Notes: generated from the letters alone by a model not told the origin. Positions 53,723 to 63,486 are shown, counted from the first letter of the stretch. The stretch: 64,000 nucleotides of DNA from Ochrobactrum sp. RH2CCR150 (GCA_014138095.1 JACGXE010000008.1:62001-126000); one strand, 5' to 3'. Program-made: numbers and translations.

Positions 53723-54658
53723 TCAAGCCTGATAGGCCGCCAGTTCGTGCTGGCTGAGCAGCGCGATCTTGAGCTTTTCCAGCGCCCGGCTTTCGATCTG
53801 GCGCACACGTTCCTTGGAAATACCGAGCTTTTCGCCCAGCGCTTCCAGTGTCACGCCATCATCGTCGAGACGACGCTCGCGGATGATGTGCAACTCGCGC
53901 TCATTGAGCGAATGCAGCGCAACATGCAGCCACTGGTTCCGACGCTCCATATCGATGGAGCTTTCGGCAACCTCATCCTGAAGCGGATGATCGTCGACAA
54001 GAAAATCCATGCGCCGCGACGCCCCGGACTCATCATTATTGACCGGCGCAGATAAGGAACTGTCTGGACCGGACAGGCGACTGTCCATGAACTCCACATC
54101 GGTGGCCGAAACGCCCAGCTGATCAGAAATCTCGCGATAGATTTCGGCCTTGCTCATGGTGTCGTCGGCCTGAGCAAGCTTGGAACGCAGACGGCGAAGA
54201 TTGAAGAACAGAGCTTTCTGTGCTGAGCTTGTACCACCGCGAACGATGGACCAGTTGCGCAGAATATAGTCCTGCATGGATGCGCGGATCCACCAGGAGG
54301 CATAGGTCGAGAAACGGACCTCGCGGTCCGGATCGAAACGGGCGGCTGCCTCCAGAAGACCGACATAGCCCTCCTGAATGAGATCGTTCATCGGCAGCTT
54401 GAACTTGCGAAAACGCCCGGCCATGGAAATCACCAGACGCATATGCGCCGAGGTGATGCGATGCAGGGCATCCTGATCTTTCAATTCTTTCCAGCGAACG
54501 GCGAGAGCCCGCTCCTCTTCGCGCTCCAGATAAGGAGCCGACATTGCGCTGCGGATCATAGATTGGGAGGACGAGGCTGGCGTTGGGAGATTACGCGCAG
54601 CCGGCGGCATGCGATGTGCGGGAACTGCGGAAGAACTGCTTATTGATGACGGCTTCAT
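53723..54658 (-). CDS. rpoH2: Alternative sigma factor RpoH2 (sigma-32 family)
   Basis: The 311-residue product has the sigma-70 core: region 2 (AHMRLVISMAGRFRKFKLPMNDLIQEGYVGLLEAAARFDP and FSTYASWWIRASMQDYILRNWSIV), the RpoH box-like segment QKALFFNLRRLR, and region 4 (TLEALGEKLGISKERVRQIESRALEKLK). Rhizobiales usually carry two RpoH proteins; the Ser/Pro/Ala-rich N-terminal extension and EcfG-type promoter suggest RpoH2, the stress/oxidative form. The ATG at 54658 follows CAGGAGAACCAG. Confidence 0.88.
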   Translation of the reverse strand: MKPSSISSSSAVPAHRMPPAARNLPTPASSSQSMIRSAMSAPYLEREEERALAVRWKELKDQDALHRITSAHMRLVISMAGRFRKFKLPMNDLIQEGYVGLLEAAARFDPDREVRFSTYASWWIRASMQDYILRNWSIVRGGTSSAQKALFFNLRRLRSKLAQADDTMSKAEIYREISDQLGVSATDVEFMDSRLSGPDSSLSAPVNNDESGASRRMDFLVDDHPLQDEVAESSIDMERRNQWLHVALHSLNERELHIIRERRLDDDGVTLEALGEKLGISKERVRQIESRALEKLKIALLSQHELAAYQA

Positions 54659-54833
54659 CTGGTTCTCCTGTTCTGAACCGACACCCTTCCGGATGCCAGG
54701 CTGAAGGATATGCCAGTTACGCGAAGAACAATTGAACACTAACAAAAGTCGTTCAGAACGCCCTCTTTGGACAGTCTTGAGGCACACGTTCGAACGCCGC
54801 AAAACAAACCCATTACGAACTGGTGTCTTGCAC

Positions 54834-54858
54834 AACGCGCGAAAAGCGATCCGGTTCC
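54834..54858 (-). promoter_or_regulatory. EcfG-type promoter upstream of rpoH2
   Basis: On the minus strand GGAAC (54858-54854) and CGTT (54837-54834) are separated by exactly 16 nt, matching the GGAAC-N16/17-CGTT consensus for the alphaproteobacterial general stress sigma factor EcfG. It lies 176 bp before the rpoH2 ATG, implying a leader of roughly 165 nt. Control of rpoH2 by this sigma factor is known in Sinorhizobium. Confidence 0.75.
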
Positions 54859-55003
54859 ATTCGAAAAGTATAAATCTCTGACAACGCTGACAAAAGTCAG
54901 GTGAGGTAAATGATTGATTTAGAAAATCATTCAAGTTTGAAGCAAGTCGCTGTAGCAGACAGCATCATCCGATCGGAGTGAACCGCGCTCCAACACAGCA
55001 GAA

Positions 55004-55034
55004 ATAAAAAACCCGGCTTTCGCCGGGCTTTTTA
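55004..55034 (-). terminator. Rho-independent terminator of carD
   Basis: On the minus strand AGCCCGGC/GCCGGGTT with a GAAA loop is followed by TTTTTATTTC. Confidence 0.9.
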
Positions 55035-55055
55035 AAACATCGAGAAAAGTGAAAC

Positions 55056-55634
55056 TTATGCAGCTTCAACTTCATCATCTTCAAGGTCGGCTTCAGCATC
55101 GGCTTTGCCGCGCTTGGGTCCCTTGGCGAGATTGGCTTCAATGAGACGGACAGCCTCGGTATCCGACAGCTTGTTGACGGCTGCGATTTCGCGAGCCATG
55201 CGGTCGAGAGCAGCTTCATAAAGCTGGCGTTCGGAATAGGACTGTTCCGGCTGGTTTTCAGCACGATAGAGATCGCGCACAACTTCAGAAATAGAGATCA
55301 GGTCGCCGGAATTGATCTTCGCATCATATTCCTGTGCGCGGCGCGACCACATGGTACGCTTCACACGGGCACGACCTTGCACCACCTTCAGAGCACGCTC
55401 CACATAATCCGTTTCAGACAGCTTGCGCATACCGATGGTTGCGGCCTTGGCGACCGGTACCTTCAGACGCATCTTATCTTTTTCGAAATCGATCACGAAA
55501 AGTTCAAGCTTGTGACCAGCCACTTCCTGCTCTTCGATCGCTACGATCTGACCAACGCCATGAGCCGGATACACAATCGACTCACCGGTCTTGAAACCAC
55601 CACGGATTGCGGGTTTTTTCTGCTGGGATGACAT
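55056..55634 (-). CDS. carD: CarD-family transcription regulator
   Basis: CarD/CdnL proteins bind RNA polymerase beta subunit and stabilise open promoters. The 192-residue product has the RNAP-interacting Tudor-like domain (GFKTGESIVYPAHGVGQIVAIEE, LFVIDFEKDKMRLKVPV) and the helical DNA-binding part (VERALKVVQGRARVKRTMWSRR, ISEVVRDLYRAENQPEQSYSER). The C-terminal tail is acidic. The ATG at 55634 matches the conserved MSSQQ start. Confidence 0.94.
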   Translation of the reverse strand: MSSQQKKPAIRGGFKTGESIVYPAHGVGQIVAIEEQEVAGHKLELFVIDFEKDKMRLKVPVAKAATIGMRKLSETDYVERALKVVQGRARVKRTMWSRRAQEYDAKINSGDLISISEVVRDLYRAENQPEQSYSERQLYEAALDRMAREIAAVNKLSDTEAVRLIEANLAKGPKRGKADAEADLEDDEVEAA

Positions 55635-56254
55635 ACGCTTCAATACTCCCTGTTGTGCCCGGCGCGACCCGCCGGTTGACACATGATCTTCGACCGCGCT
55701 TCTACAAAGCACGGAAGCTGTTGTCGGCACCGGAGCAGATGTCGATCTGACGAAAGCAGACCGGCGCTCCAGGCCGCTGTTAAGGCGCATTTATGCGGCG
55801 TCAGATGTTTTCCATCTGACTGCAAAATGCGATGACCGGAAACGCCTCTAACGGCAGATTTTCTCTATCGGGCAAGCAAAGGAGCAGAAACGGAATGGTG
55901 TTGCGGCGCATAAAACCGTCCTGAGAAGCCAACAACTTTTCAGGACCTTGCGTTTGATCGCAATCATCCACCCCGGTGCCAATTTTAGCCCGGTAAAAAA
56001 CATCAGCCTTTCTGAGAAAAACGCATTTGCGCCACGAATTGACGTCCAGTCACCGAAATTATTGGTGCAGGCTAACACAATTTCGCGAAAGAATCAACAA
56101 ATTGCCAGATATGTCCCGTCTGGCAACCTAATACACCTGTTTTGCCGGTGCTTTCCCGTGATTTTATTCGTCTTTTGCCGCCTTCATGTAGAAAAAGCAA
56201 GTGCAAGGCAATGCTAATCTACATGCGATGACAAGACGATAGGCAGGTCAAGGC
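55635..56254. other. 620-bp gap upstream of carD, no gene seen
   Basis: The interval lies between carD and fdxA, both on the minus strand. It holds an FNR-like box with one mismatch (TTGAT-N4-ATCAT at 55954-55967), small hairpins such as AGATG...CATCT near 55805, and no frame with family resemblance. It should contain the carD promoter and possibly a long leader. Confidence 0.45.
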
Positions 56255-56593
56255 TTAGTCGCCGCTGCCTGGCTCCGGGGAGAAATGGTTCTCGAGCTTG
56301 CCCGTGACGCCGTCCATTTCCTTGGCTTCCGGCAAGGCATCCTTCTTGACGGTGATATTCGGCCACTTCGCCGCATATTCCGTATTGAGTTCCAGCCACT
56401 TGTCGAGGCCAGGCTCGGTATCCGGGCTGATGGCTTCAGCAGGGCATTCCGGCTCGCACACGCCGCAGTCGATGCACTCGTCAGGATTGATGACGAGCAT
56501 GTTCTCGCCTTCGTAGAAGCAATCGACCGGACAGACCTCGACGCAGTCCGTATATTTGCAGCGAATGCAATTATCGGTCACGACATAGGTCAT
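56255..56593 (-). CDS. fdxA: 7Fe ferredoxin FdxA
   Basis: The 112-residue protein carries one 3Fe-4S and one 4Fe-4S cluster. It starts [22 protein letters not shown] and has the second Cys set [16 protein letters not shown]; the missing Cys in the first set is typical for 3Fe-4S. The C-terminal extension ([20 protein letters not shown]) is the family's usual one. It transfers electrons in an unknown pathway. Confidence 0.95.
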   Translation of the reverse strand: MTYVVTDNCIRCKYTDCVEVCPVDCFYEGENMLVINPDECIDCGVCEPECPAEAISPDTEPGLDKWLELNTEYAAKWPNITVKKDALPEAKEMDGVTGKLENHFSPEPGSGD

Positions 56594-56956
56594 CGTCGAA
56601 CTCCTGTTACCGCCCCTCTTCCCGAGAGGTGGTTTATCTATCCTGGTGTTTTGCGCCGATATCCGACAGGCCATGGGAATGGTTATGTCATGAAATATCT
56701 CGCCACGACGTCACGGTCCATGGAAACGATAGCGGATCGGATGACCCTTTTTATCGTCATGTCCTTCGTGACACAGCGTGAGGTAACGATTTTATTGCGC
56801 TCTGACAAGGGTGCAATCGCCGCATTGTAAGCATCGCGCAAATGGCGGAAACCGCATTTCGTCTCAACCTGAAAGCGTAGAAAACACTTTCGTTAAAGCG
56901 CCTTGGAGCGCAATTTCCATCGCGACCACTTCTGCGGCTGCGGCAACACGTCCGGA
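56594..56956. other. Gap upstream of fdxA, no gene seen
   Basis: This 363-bp interval between the S4-protein gene and fdxA should contain the fdxA promoter on the minus strand and the S4 gene 3' end. No hairpin terminator, repeat or RNA motif was recognised. Confidence 0.4.
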
Positions 56957-57343
56957 TCAAATCCCGCGCAGGCGGTCCGTATCGCGTCGTTCTTTCTTGG
57001 TGGGACGTCCAGCACCACTCTCACGCTGCGGCAAGGCTGTGACTGCCGGATCGGTCGAAGATACCGGAGGGGGCGACATATCTTGATAGAGAAGCTGGGC
57101 TTCCGGTGCGGGGCCGCGGCGCTCGCCGGGCAGCAGCACCTTGTAAACAAGGATGCGGCCATCAAGCGTAACGGTCAGCACATCGCCGACTTTCACCTGA
57201 TGTGCGGCCTGATCGATCTTGTCGCGGTTGACCCGGACTTTGCCGCCGACGGCGAGTTTCGCCGCCAGCGATCTTGATTTGACCACGCGCGCGAAGAACA
57301 GCCACTTGTCGATACGCTGTCTTCCGCTCGGTTCACCGGTCAT
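56957..57343 (-). CDS. S4-domain RNA-binding protein (Hsp15-like)
   Basis: The 128-residue product has an N-terminal S4 domain (RQRIDKWLFFARVVKSRSLAAKLAVGGKVRVNRDK) followed by VGDVLTVTLDGRILVYKVL, as in Hsp15/HslR, which rescues stalled 50S subunits with nascent chains. The C-terminal tail is basic (RPTKKERRDTDRLRG). It begins right after the helicase stop codon and shares its transcript. Confidence 0.9.
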   Translation of the reverse strand: MTGEPSGRQRIDKWLFFARVVKSRSLAAKLAVGGKVRVNRDKIDQAAHQVKVGDVLTVTLDGRILVYKVLLPGERRGPAPEAQLLYQDMSPPPVSSTDPAVTALPQRESGAGRPTKKERRDTDRLRGI

Positions 57344-57344
57344 C

Positions 57345-60300
57345 TTACTTCTTCATCTGCTCCTTGAGAGCCAGAAGCTTGGCGAACGGCGAATCGGGAT
57401 CGATCCGTGCGGGGCGTTCCTGCTCGAAGCGCTTGTTGCCCTGCGATGCGCCGTGAGGGGCACCATGCTCGCGCTTTGGCTGGCGGTCACGACCGCCGCC
57501 ATCACGGGGTTTACCCTTGAAGCCTTCGCGCTTGCCCTGACCTTCACCGTCATGATTGTGACGCTTGTTCTTGTCGAAACGCTTGCCGCCACGTGCATTC
57601 TGCTCGTCGCCGCCTTCCGACTTGCGTGCCTCGCCCTGCTGACCACGATTGTTCTGGCCACCATGACGCTGACGGTTGTTCTGTTCCTGATTGCGGTTAC
57701 GACCTTCGAAACGGCCCTGACGCCACAACAGAACCGGCTTCGGCTCTTCCGCAACCGCGTCACCGGCAGGTGCAGCGGCTTCGGCAACGGGAGCTTCTGC
57801 AGCTGGTGCTAGCTCTTCCGCCTTCACTTCAACAGCGGCAACCGGTGCAGGCACAGGTTCTGCTGCGGGCACGACAGGCTTTTCAGCTTCCGCTGCAACA
57901 GCGGAAACGGCAGCACCTGCATCCTTGGCAGCAGCTTCGGCTGCAAAGGCATCCAGTTCCGCAAGCTTGGCTGCAACATCGGCTGCTTCCATCGCCTCAT
58001 GGCGATAACCCAGGCTCTTGAGGATTTCTTCCATGTCTTCGGTGGTCGCACCGAGGATCGACATCATGGCAGGCGTGACGATGAAACGTCCGCCGTCATA
58101 AGCGCCATCGGGACGAGCACCCGAACCCGGACGCCAGGCCAGAGCCGGACGGATGAGATCGGCAAGACGTTCCAGAATGTCGATACGAACCGCACGACGG
58201 CCAAGCACGCGATAGCCTGCCAGACGATAGAACATCGGATCGAAAGCCGGATCGACGACGACAGACGTACGACCAGCGGCCAGAACATTGACCACATCGC
58301 CGTAACCGGCACGCTCGCGACCATCGTTCTTCAACGCCCAGAGCAGCGTGATGAGACCGGCAGGAGCCGGCTTCAGCAGCATGGGCATGAAGACGTGATA
58401 AGCACCGAAACGCACGCCAAGGCGACGGAGCGCCGCACGCGAATCCTGATCGAGACCACGTACTTCCTCCACCACCTCACGGCGCTGGAGAATGCCGAGA
58501 TTCTCGACAATCTGGAAAGCCAGACCGCGCGTCATGCCGGTCAGCGCGTCGGCGCCGGCAAGATCAGTCAGGGGCTTCAGAACGGTTTCGATGTGATGCG
58601 CCACGAAACGGTCGATGCGCGCAGCGACCTTGTCCCGTGCGGGACCAGTAAGCTGTTCGTCGGCAAGGATCACCGTGCGCGGCTTCAGAATGTCGTCGCC
58701 TGCAACCAAAGTTGCGACGGTCGCACCGACCCAGCGCAAGACACCGTCCGAACCAAGCGCGAAGTCTCCGTTGGGAGCAGCCGCAAAGCGCTCCGCACGG
58801 CGATCGAACTCGGCGGCCAGCGCCTTTTGCGCAGCCGTCTTCACTGCCTTCGCGTCTGGCCCCTCGGCCTGGACGTCGGCGGTGAAACGGAATCCTTCCA
58901 GTTGCCCAACATTGTGGCCTTCGACACTCACGTCTCCGGCCGGGCTGATTTCTGCTTCAAGCATGGCATTCTCTCTCAGGCGCCTCATAAGCACGCTTGT
59001 CCTGCGGTCTACAAAGCGTTTCGTCAACCTTTCATGCAGCGCGTCGGACAATCTGTCCTCTATTTCGCGCGTCTTTTCCTGCCAGTGTGTCGGATCGGCA
59101 AGCCAACCGGGCCTATGCGACACAAAAGTCCAGGTTCGAATTTGCGCCACGCGGTGCGACAGAGTGTCGATTTCCCCCTCTGTACTATCGGCGCGGCGCA
59201 CCTGTTCGCTCATATAATCTTCATCGACGCTCCCTCGGCGCACTAGATCCTGATAGATAGACGCAATGATATCGGCATGTTGTGCCGGTGCGATCTTACG
59301 ATAATCGGGAAGCGCACAGGCATCCCACAAAAGTTCAATTCGCGCCGGCGTTGTCGCAAGGCGCACAATCTCTCCGTCTTTCGACAGATTTTCAAGCGCC
59401 TGCTGGTCGACAGCCGGCAAAGCCTTGGCAAGCCCCTCGACCGGAGCCGGCGTTTCCAGTGATCGGCGCAAGGATTCAATCGACGAGAAGTCGAAACGCT
59501 CCGTGCGCCATTGCAGCACTTTCACCGGATCGAAATTATGCGCTTCCACCCGCTCGACCAGTTCGTCGTCGAAGGGCTGCACCTGTCCCGTCACGCCAAA
59601 TGTGCCGTCGCGCAGATGGCGACCGGCGCGACCGGCGATCTGCCCCACTTCGGCGGGCGTGAGATCACGGAACTGATAGCCGTCGAATTTGCGATTCTGC
59701 GCAAAGGCCACATGATCGACATCGAGATTGAGGCCCATGCCGATGGCATCGGTCGCCACCAGAAAATCCACGTCGCCGGACTGATAAAGCTCGACCTGCG
59801 CGTTGCGCGTGCGCGGCGACAATGCGCCCATGACCACAGCAGCCCCGCCGCGCTGGCGACGGATCAGCTCGGCAATCGCGTAAACCTCATCGGCGGAAAA
59901 AGCGACAATGGCCGAACGGTTCGGCAGGCGCGTGATCTTCTTGGAACCGGCATAGGCCAGATGCGAAAGGCGCGGGCGCGTCACCACATTGATGCCGCGC
60001 AGAAGCTTTTCCAGAATGGTGCGCATGGTCGCGGCACCGAGCAGAAGTGTTTCCTGCCGTCCGCGCAGATGCAAAATGCGGTCTGTAAAAATATGTCCGC
60101 GTTCGAGATCGCCCGCGAGCTGCACCTCGTCGATGGCGACGAATGCCACATCGGTGCGGCGCGGCATGGCTTCCACAGTGCAAACGGAATAGCGCGCGGT
60201 GGGCGGGACGATCTTTTCCTCGCCGGTGACCAGCGCGACATTGGCCACACCGACCCGTTCCGCGACACGATTATAGACCTCGCGCGCCAGAAGGCGCAGC

Positions 60301-60443
60301 GGCAGGCCGATCATGCCGCTCCCGTGCGACAGCATACGCTCGATTGCGAGATGGGTTTTGCCGGTATTGGTTGGCCCCAGCACCGCAGTCACGTCGCGGC
60401 CGCTCAGGGTCAGCGGCAAATCATGGGCAGGGCGTTGATTCAT
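57345..60443 (-). CDS. SUV3-like DEAD/DExH-box helicase with low-complexity C-terminal tail
   Basis: The 1032-residue product has helicase motifs AVLGPTNTGKTHLAIERM (Walker A), VAFVAIDEVQLAGDLERG (motif II DEVQ), LLLGAATMRTIL and the C-terminal helicase lobe GQIAGRAGRHLRDGTFG. From about residue 845 it becomes Ala/Pro/Glu-rich and then Arg/Gly/Asn/Gln-rich, ending DPDSPFAKLLALKEQM. It resembles SUV3, an RNA helicase of mitochondrial RNA turnover. The ATG at 60443 starts the domain. It precedes the S4 gene by 1 bp. Confidence 0.9.
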   Translation of the reverse strand: MNQRPAHDLPLTLSGRDVTAVLGPTNTGKTHLAIERMLSHGSGMIGLPLRLLAREVYNRVAERVGVANVALVTGEEKIVPPTARYSVCTVEAMPRRTDVAFVAIDEVQLAGDLERGHIFTDRILHLRGRQETLLLGAATMRTILEKLLRGINVVTRPRLSHLAYAGSKKITRLPNRSAIVAFSADEVYAIAELIRRQRGGAAVVMGALSPRTRNAQVELYQSGDVDFLVATDAIGMGLNLDVDHVAFAQNRKFDGYQFRDLTPAEVGQIAGRAGRHLRDGTFGVTGQVQPFDDELVERVEAHNFDPVKVLQWRTERFDFSSIESLRRSLETPAPVEGLAKALPAVDQQALENLSKDGEIVRLATTPARIELLWDACALPDYRKIAPAQHADIIASIYQDLVRRGSVDEDYMSEQVRRADSTEGEIDTLSHRVAQIRTWTFVSHRPGWLADPTHWQEKTREIEDRLSDALHERLTKRFVDRRTSVLMRRLRENAMLEAEISPAGDVSVEGHNVGQLEGFRFTADVQAEGPDAKAVKTAAQKALAAEFDRRAERFAAAPNGDFALGSDGVLRWVGATVATLVAGDDILKPRTVILADEQLTGPARDKVAARIDRFVAHHIETVLKPLTDLAGADALTGMTRGLAFQIVENLGILQRREVVEEVRGLDQDSRAALRRLGVRFGAYHVFMPMLLKPAPAGLITLLWALKNDGRERAGYGDVVNVLAAGRTSVVVDPAFDPMFYRLAGYRVLGRRAVRIDILERLADLIRPALAWRPGSGARPDGAYDGGRFIVTPAMMSILGATTEDMEEILKSLGYRHEAMEAADVAAKLAELDAFAAEAAAKDAGAAVSAVAAEAEKPVVPAAEPVPAPVAAVEVKAEELAPAAEAPVAEAAAPAGDAVAEEPKPVLLWRQGRFEGRNRNQEQNNRQRHGGQNNRGQQGEARKSEGGDEQNARGGKRFDKNKRHNHDGEGQGKREGFKGKPRDGGGRDRQPKREHGAPHGASQGNKRFEQERPARIDPDSPFAKLLALKEQMKK

Positions 60444-60641
60444 GCCAATAATAGAATTCCCGGTGCAGGCACCCCAACGTGCAATTGGGAGGCCGATTGT
60501 CGTGTCTTGCGATAGCACTATACGACCTTGGCCGAAAGCGCTCCTGTTAAGTTTGAACCACCCGCGTTTTTAAAATTAGGCAGCCCGATATTTTTTACAA
60601 ATGGTCGATCTTAGCAAACGACCCGATTTAACGAATAGAAC

Positions 60642-60682
60642 GACTCTGGAACGAATCGGCTACGAATCGCTGACTCTGATTC
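60642..60682. promoter_or_regulatory. Cluster of five GANTC (CcrM) methylation sites
   Basis: GANTC occurs at 60642, 60653, 60664, 60672 and 60678, and again at 60742, 60935 and 60946. Random expectation is about one per 256 bp. CcrM methylates GANTC and GcrA reads the mark in Alphaproteobacteria. Confidence 0.7.
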
Positions 60683-60746
60683 CTTCGCCTTTTGTTCACG
60701 GCAACATATGGTAACCAGATTGTCGATAGCCACCATATGCTGAATC
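60648..60746. repeat. Diverged direct repeat, first copy
   Basis: It begins GGAACGAATCGGC, then has two GAATC sites 11 bp apart, TTTGTTC, ACATATGG at about +55 and CACCATATGC at +83. The second copy at 60930-61025 keeps the same order and spacing within 2 bp. Confidence 0.65.
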
Positions 60747-60844
60747 TCATAGATGCGACGTCCCGACATAAACAGAACAGAACGCCATCGCCGTTAACTT
60801 TTGCCAGAAGCGCGTCAACAGCCAATGACAGCACTTTGAGCAGC

Positions 60845-60859
60845 TTAAAGAAAACTTAA
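60845..60859. promoter_or_regulatory. CtrA-type box (TTAA-N7-TTAA)
   Basis: TTAAAGAAAACTTAA is a perfect TTAA-N7-TTAA match, lying between the two copies of the diverged repeat. Confidence 0.55.
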
Positions 60860-60929
60860 CAATTCCTAATAGTTGGTTATCGAAAATCAAGCCGAGAGAG
60901 CCATTTTCGTTAACCTTCAGGCCAAAGCC

Positions 60930-61025
60930 GGAACGAATCGGCGACGAATCGGTGATTGATCAACTTTCTCTCTTTGTTCTCACCACATCTGGTAGGCTTT
61001 TGCCTAATCGCACCATATTGGAACA
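60930..61025. repeat. Diverged direct repeat, second copy
   Basis: It begins GGAACGAATCGGC as in the first copy, with two GAATC sites 11 bp apart, TTTGTTC, CACCACATCTGG at +51 and CACCATATTGG at +81. Start-to-start distance from the first copy is 282 bp. Confidence 0.65.
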
Positions 61026-61145
61026 TCGATTGACGCCGTTGTAGTATCGAAACTCGGTCGAAGACATCGTTTTGCATTAACCTTTGAGCGTTTTACCGGA
61101 GCGCTCCCCGACTGCATTCGCCATCAAGCCTGTCATTGCGGGCAT

Positions 61146-61179
61146 AAAAAGGCAGGCTGCGGAAACCCACAGCCTGCCC
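61146..61179 (-). terminator. Rho-independent terminator of the thiolase gene
   Basis: On the minus strand GGCAGGCTG/CAGCCTGCC-type stem (9 bp, loop about 9 nt) is followed by five T residues, about 28 bp after the thiolase stop codon. Confidence 0.85.
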
Positions 61180-61206
61180 GAAAGATAAATCCAGTTGGGA
61201 CGCGGA

Positions 61207-62517
<1,311 letters not shown>

Positions 62518-62578
62518 TTAGCGGATGCGGATCATCCCACAGGCGCTAAACTGAGCGTATTGAAACAGGAGATTTCCG

Positions 62579-63010
62579 ATGATCCAACTCACGCTCGATC
62601 AGGCCAATTCCATCATTGCAACTGCTTTTGCCAAGGCCGCCGAACTGAAGCTCAAGCCGCTCGCCGTCTCGGTGTTCGATGCTGGCGGCAATCTCAAGGC
62701 ATTCCAGCGGCAGGACGGCACATCGATCCTTCGCTTCGAAATCGCATCCGGTAAAGCCTTTGGCGCTCTGGCGGTCGGGACCGGCTCGCGCTGGCTGCAC
62801 AATCAGGCAAAGGATCGCCCGCATTTTCTGGAGGGCCTCTCCGGCGTTTCCGGCGGCAAAATCGTTCCAGTACCTGGCGGCGTCATCATCAAGAATAGCG
62901 ATGGAGAAATTGTTGGTGCTGTCGGTGTTTCGGGAGATACATCCGACAATGATGAAGCTGTCGCCATTGCTGGCATAGAAAAGGCGGGCTTCACCGCAGA
63001 CGCAGGCTGA
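62579..63010 (+). CDS. GlcG/HbpS-family heme-degrading-like protein
   Basis: The 143-residue product matches the GlcG/HbpS family: LDQANSIIATAFAKAAELKLKPLAVSVFDAGGNL, FEIASGKAFGALAVGTGSRWL and GGVIIKNSDGEIVGAVGVSGD. Members bind heme or cobalamin or accompany glycolate oxidase; here it stands alone. The ATG at 62579 follows AGGAGATTTCC. Confidence 0.87.
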   Translation: MIQLTLDQANSIIATAFAKAAELKLKPLAVSVFDAGGNLKAFQRQDGTSILRFEIASGKAFGALAVGTGSRWLHNQAKDRPHFLEGLSGVSGGKIVPVPGGVIIKNSDGEIVGAVGVSGDTSDNDEAVAIAGIEKAGFTADAG

Positions 63011-63020
63011 GCCTAAAATG

Positions 63021-63050
63021 AGAAAGGCCGCGAAATACTCGCGGCCTTCA
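63021..63050. terminator. Bidirectional terminator after the GlcG-like gene
   Basis: AAAGGCCGCG/CGCGGCCTT with a short loop lies 11 bp after the GlcG-like stop codon. On the minus strand it is followed by TTTCTCATTTT. Confidence 0.75.
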
Positions 63051-63061
63051 CATCGCATCAG

Positions 63062-63262
63062 TTATCCCAGATTATTGAGCGCGAAATGCGTAATGGCCGT
63101 GGCGCCATCTTCGTCCAAACGCCCATTCAAACTGGGTGTGTCAGACATATTCATCGAATGAAATTCATTATAGTTCGCATTGTCAATTATATTGAACAGT
63201 GAAACAACGCAGCTTAATGAAATTCCGGAGTTTAAAATTGCAGATTTGAAATATTCTTCCAT
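63062..63262 (-). CDS. Orphan AT-rich reading frame, 66 residues, doubtful
   Basis: An ATG at 63262 (or TTG at 63274) opens a 66-residue frame beginning MEEYFKSAILNSGISLSCVV and ending DEDGATAITHFALNNLG. The base composition is much lower in GC than any neighbour and the ribosome binding site is weak. No family was recognised. It is followed by the terminator at 63021-63050 in the correct orientation. It may be a small protein, a remnant of a foreign gene or chance. Confidence 0.3.
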   Translation of the reverse strand: MEEYFKSAILNSGISLSCVVSLFNIIDNANYNEFHSMNMSDTPSLNGRLDEDGATAITHFALNNLG

Positions 63263-63410
63263 GTTCAGACCCAATAAATTTATTAATACAAATCATACAC
63301 TTGATATAATTGATCTTAAATGCGGCCTAAATTTGTTTTTTTATCAAAAGGTAAAAGTAAACGTCATCTATAGTGCGAATATCAAATTTTTCCAAAAAAT
63401 AATAAAAGAA
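63150..63410. other. AT-rich island between GlcG-like gene and rpmF
   Basis: About 260 bp with roughly 30 percent GC by eye contrasts with GC-rich surroundings. It contains runs such as AATAAATTTATTAATAC and CCAAAAAATAATAAAAG. Such stretches in Brucellaceae are typical targets of MucR, or of transferred DNA. Confidence 0.6.
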
Positions 63411-63445
63411 AACGCCGCTTCCGGTTTCCCGGAAACGGCGTTTTT
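63410..63445. terminator. Terminator between AT-rich island and rpmF
   Basis: AAACGCCG-C-TTCCGG / CCGGAA-A-CGGCGTTT is a long stem with loop TTTC and one C-A mismatch, flanked by A-rich and T-rich sequence. It lies after the rpmF stop codon on the minus strand. Confidence 0.85.
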
Positions 63446-63486
63446 GAAACCTGTCTGCTAAGCTGCGGTAAACCGCAGCGTCAGAC

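Larger units (their letters stand above)
60444..61206. other. Large non-coding region with clustered GANTC sites and CtrA box
   Basis: The 763-bp interval lies upstream of the helicase gene and downstream of the thiolase. No credible reading frame was seen. It holds eight GANTC sites between 60642 and 60950 (five within 41 bp), a perfect CtrA-type box, a diverged direct repeat of about 97 bp and the thiolase terminator. It may be a large cell-cycle-regulated promoter region or contain a non-coding RNA. Confidence 0.6.

Noticed and set aside
60444-61206. Replication origin
   Set aside because: GANTC and CtrA sites are suggestive, but no DnaA box cluster, no AT-rich unwinding segment and no dnaA, parAB, hemE or repABC gene is near.
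63180-63461. Plus-strand frame in the AT-rich island
   Set aside because: It runs through the terminator at 63410-63445, has no ribosome binding site and looks like chance in AT-rich DNA.
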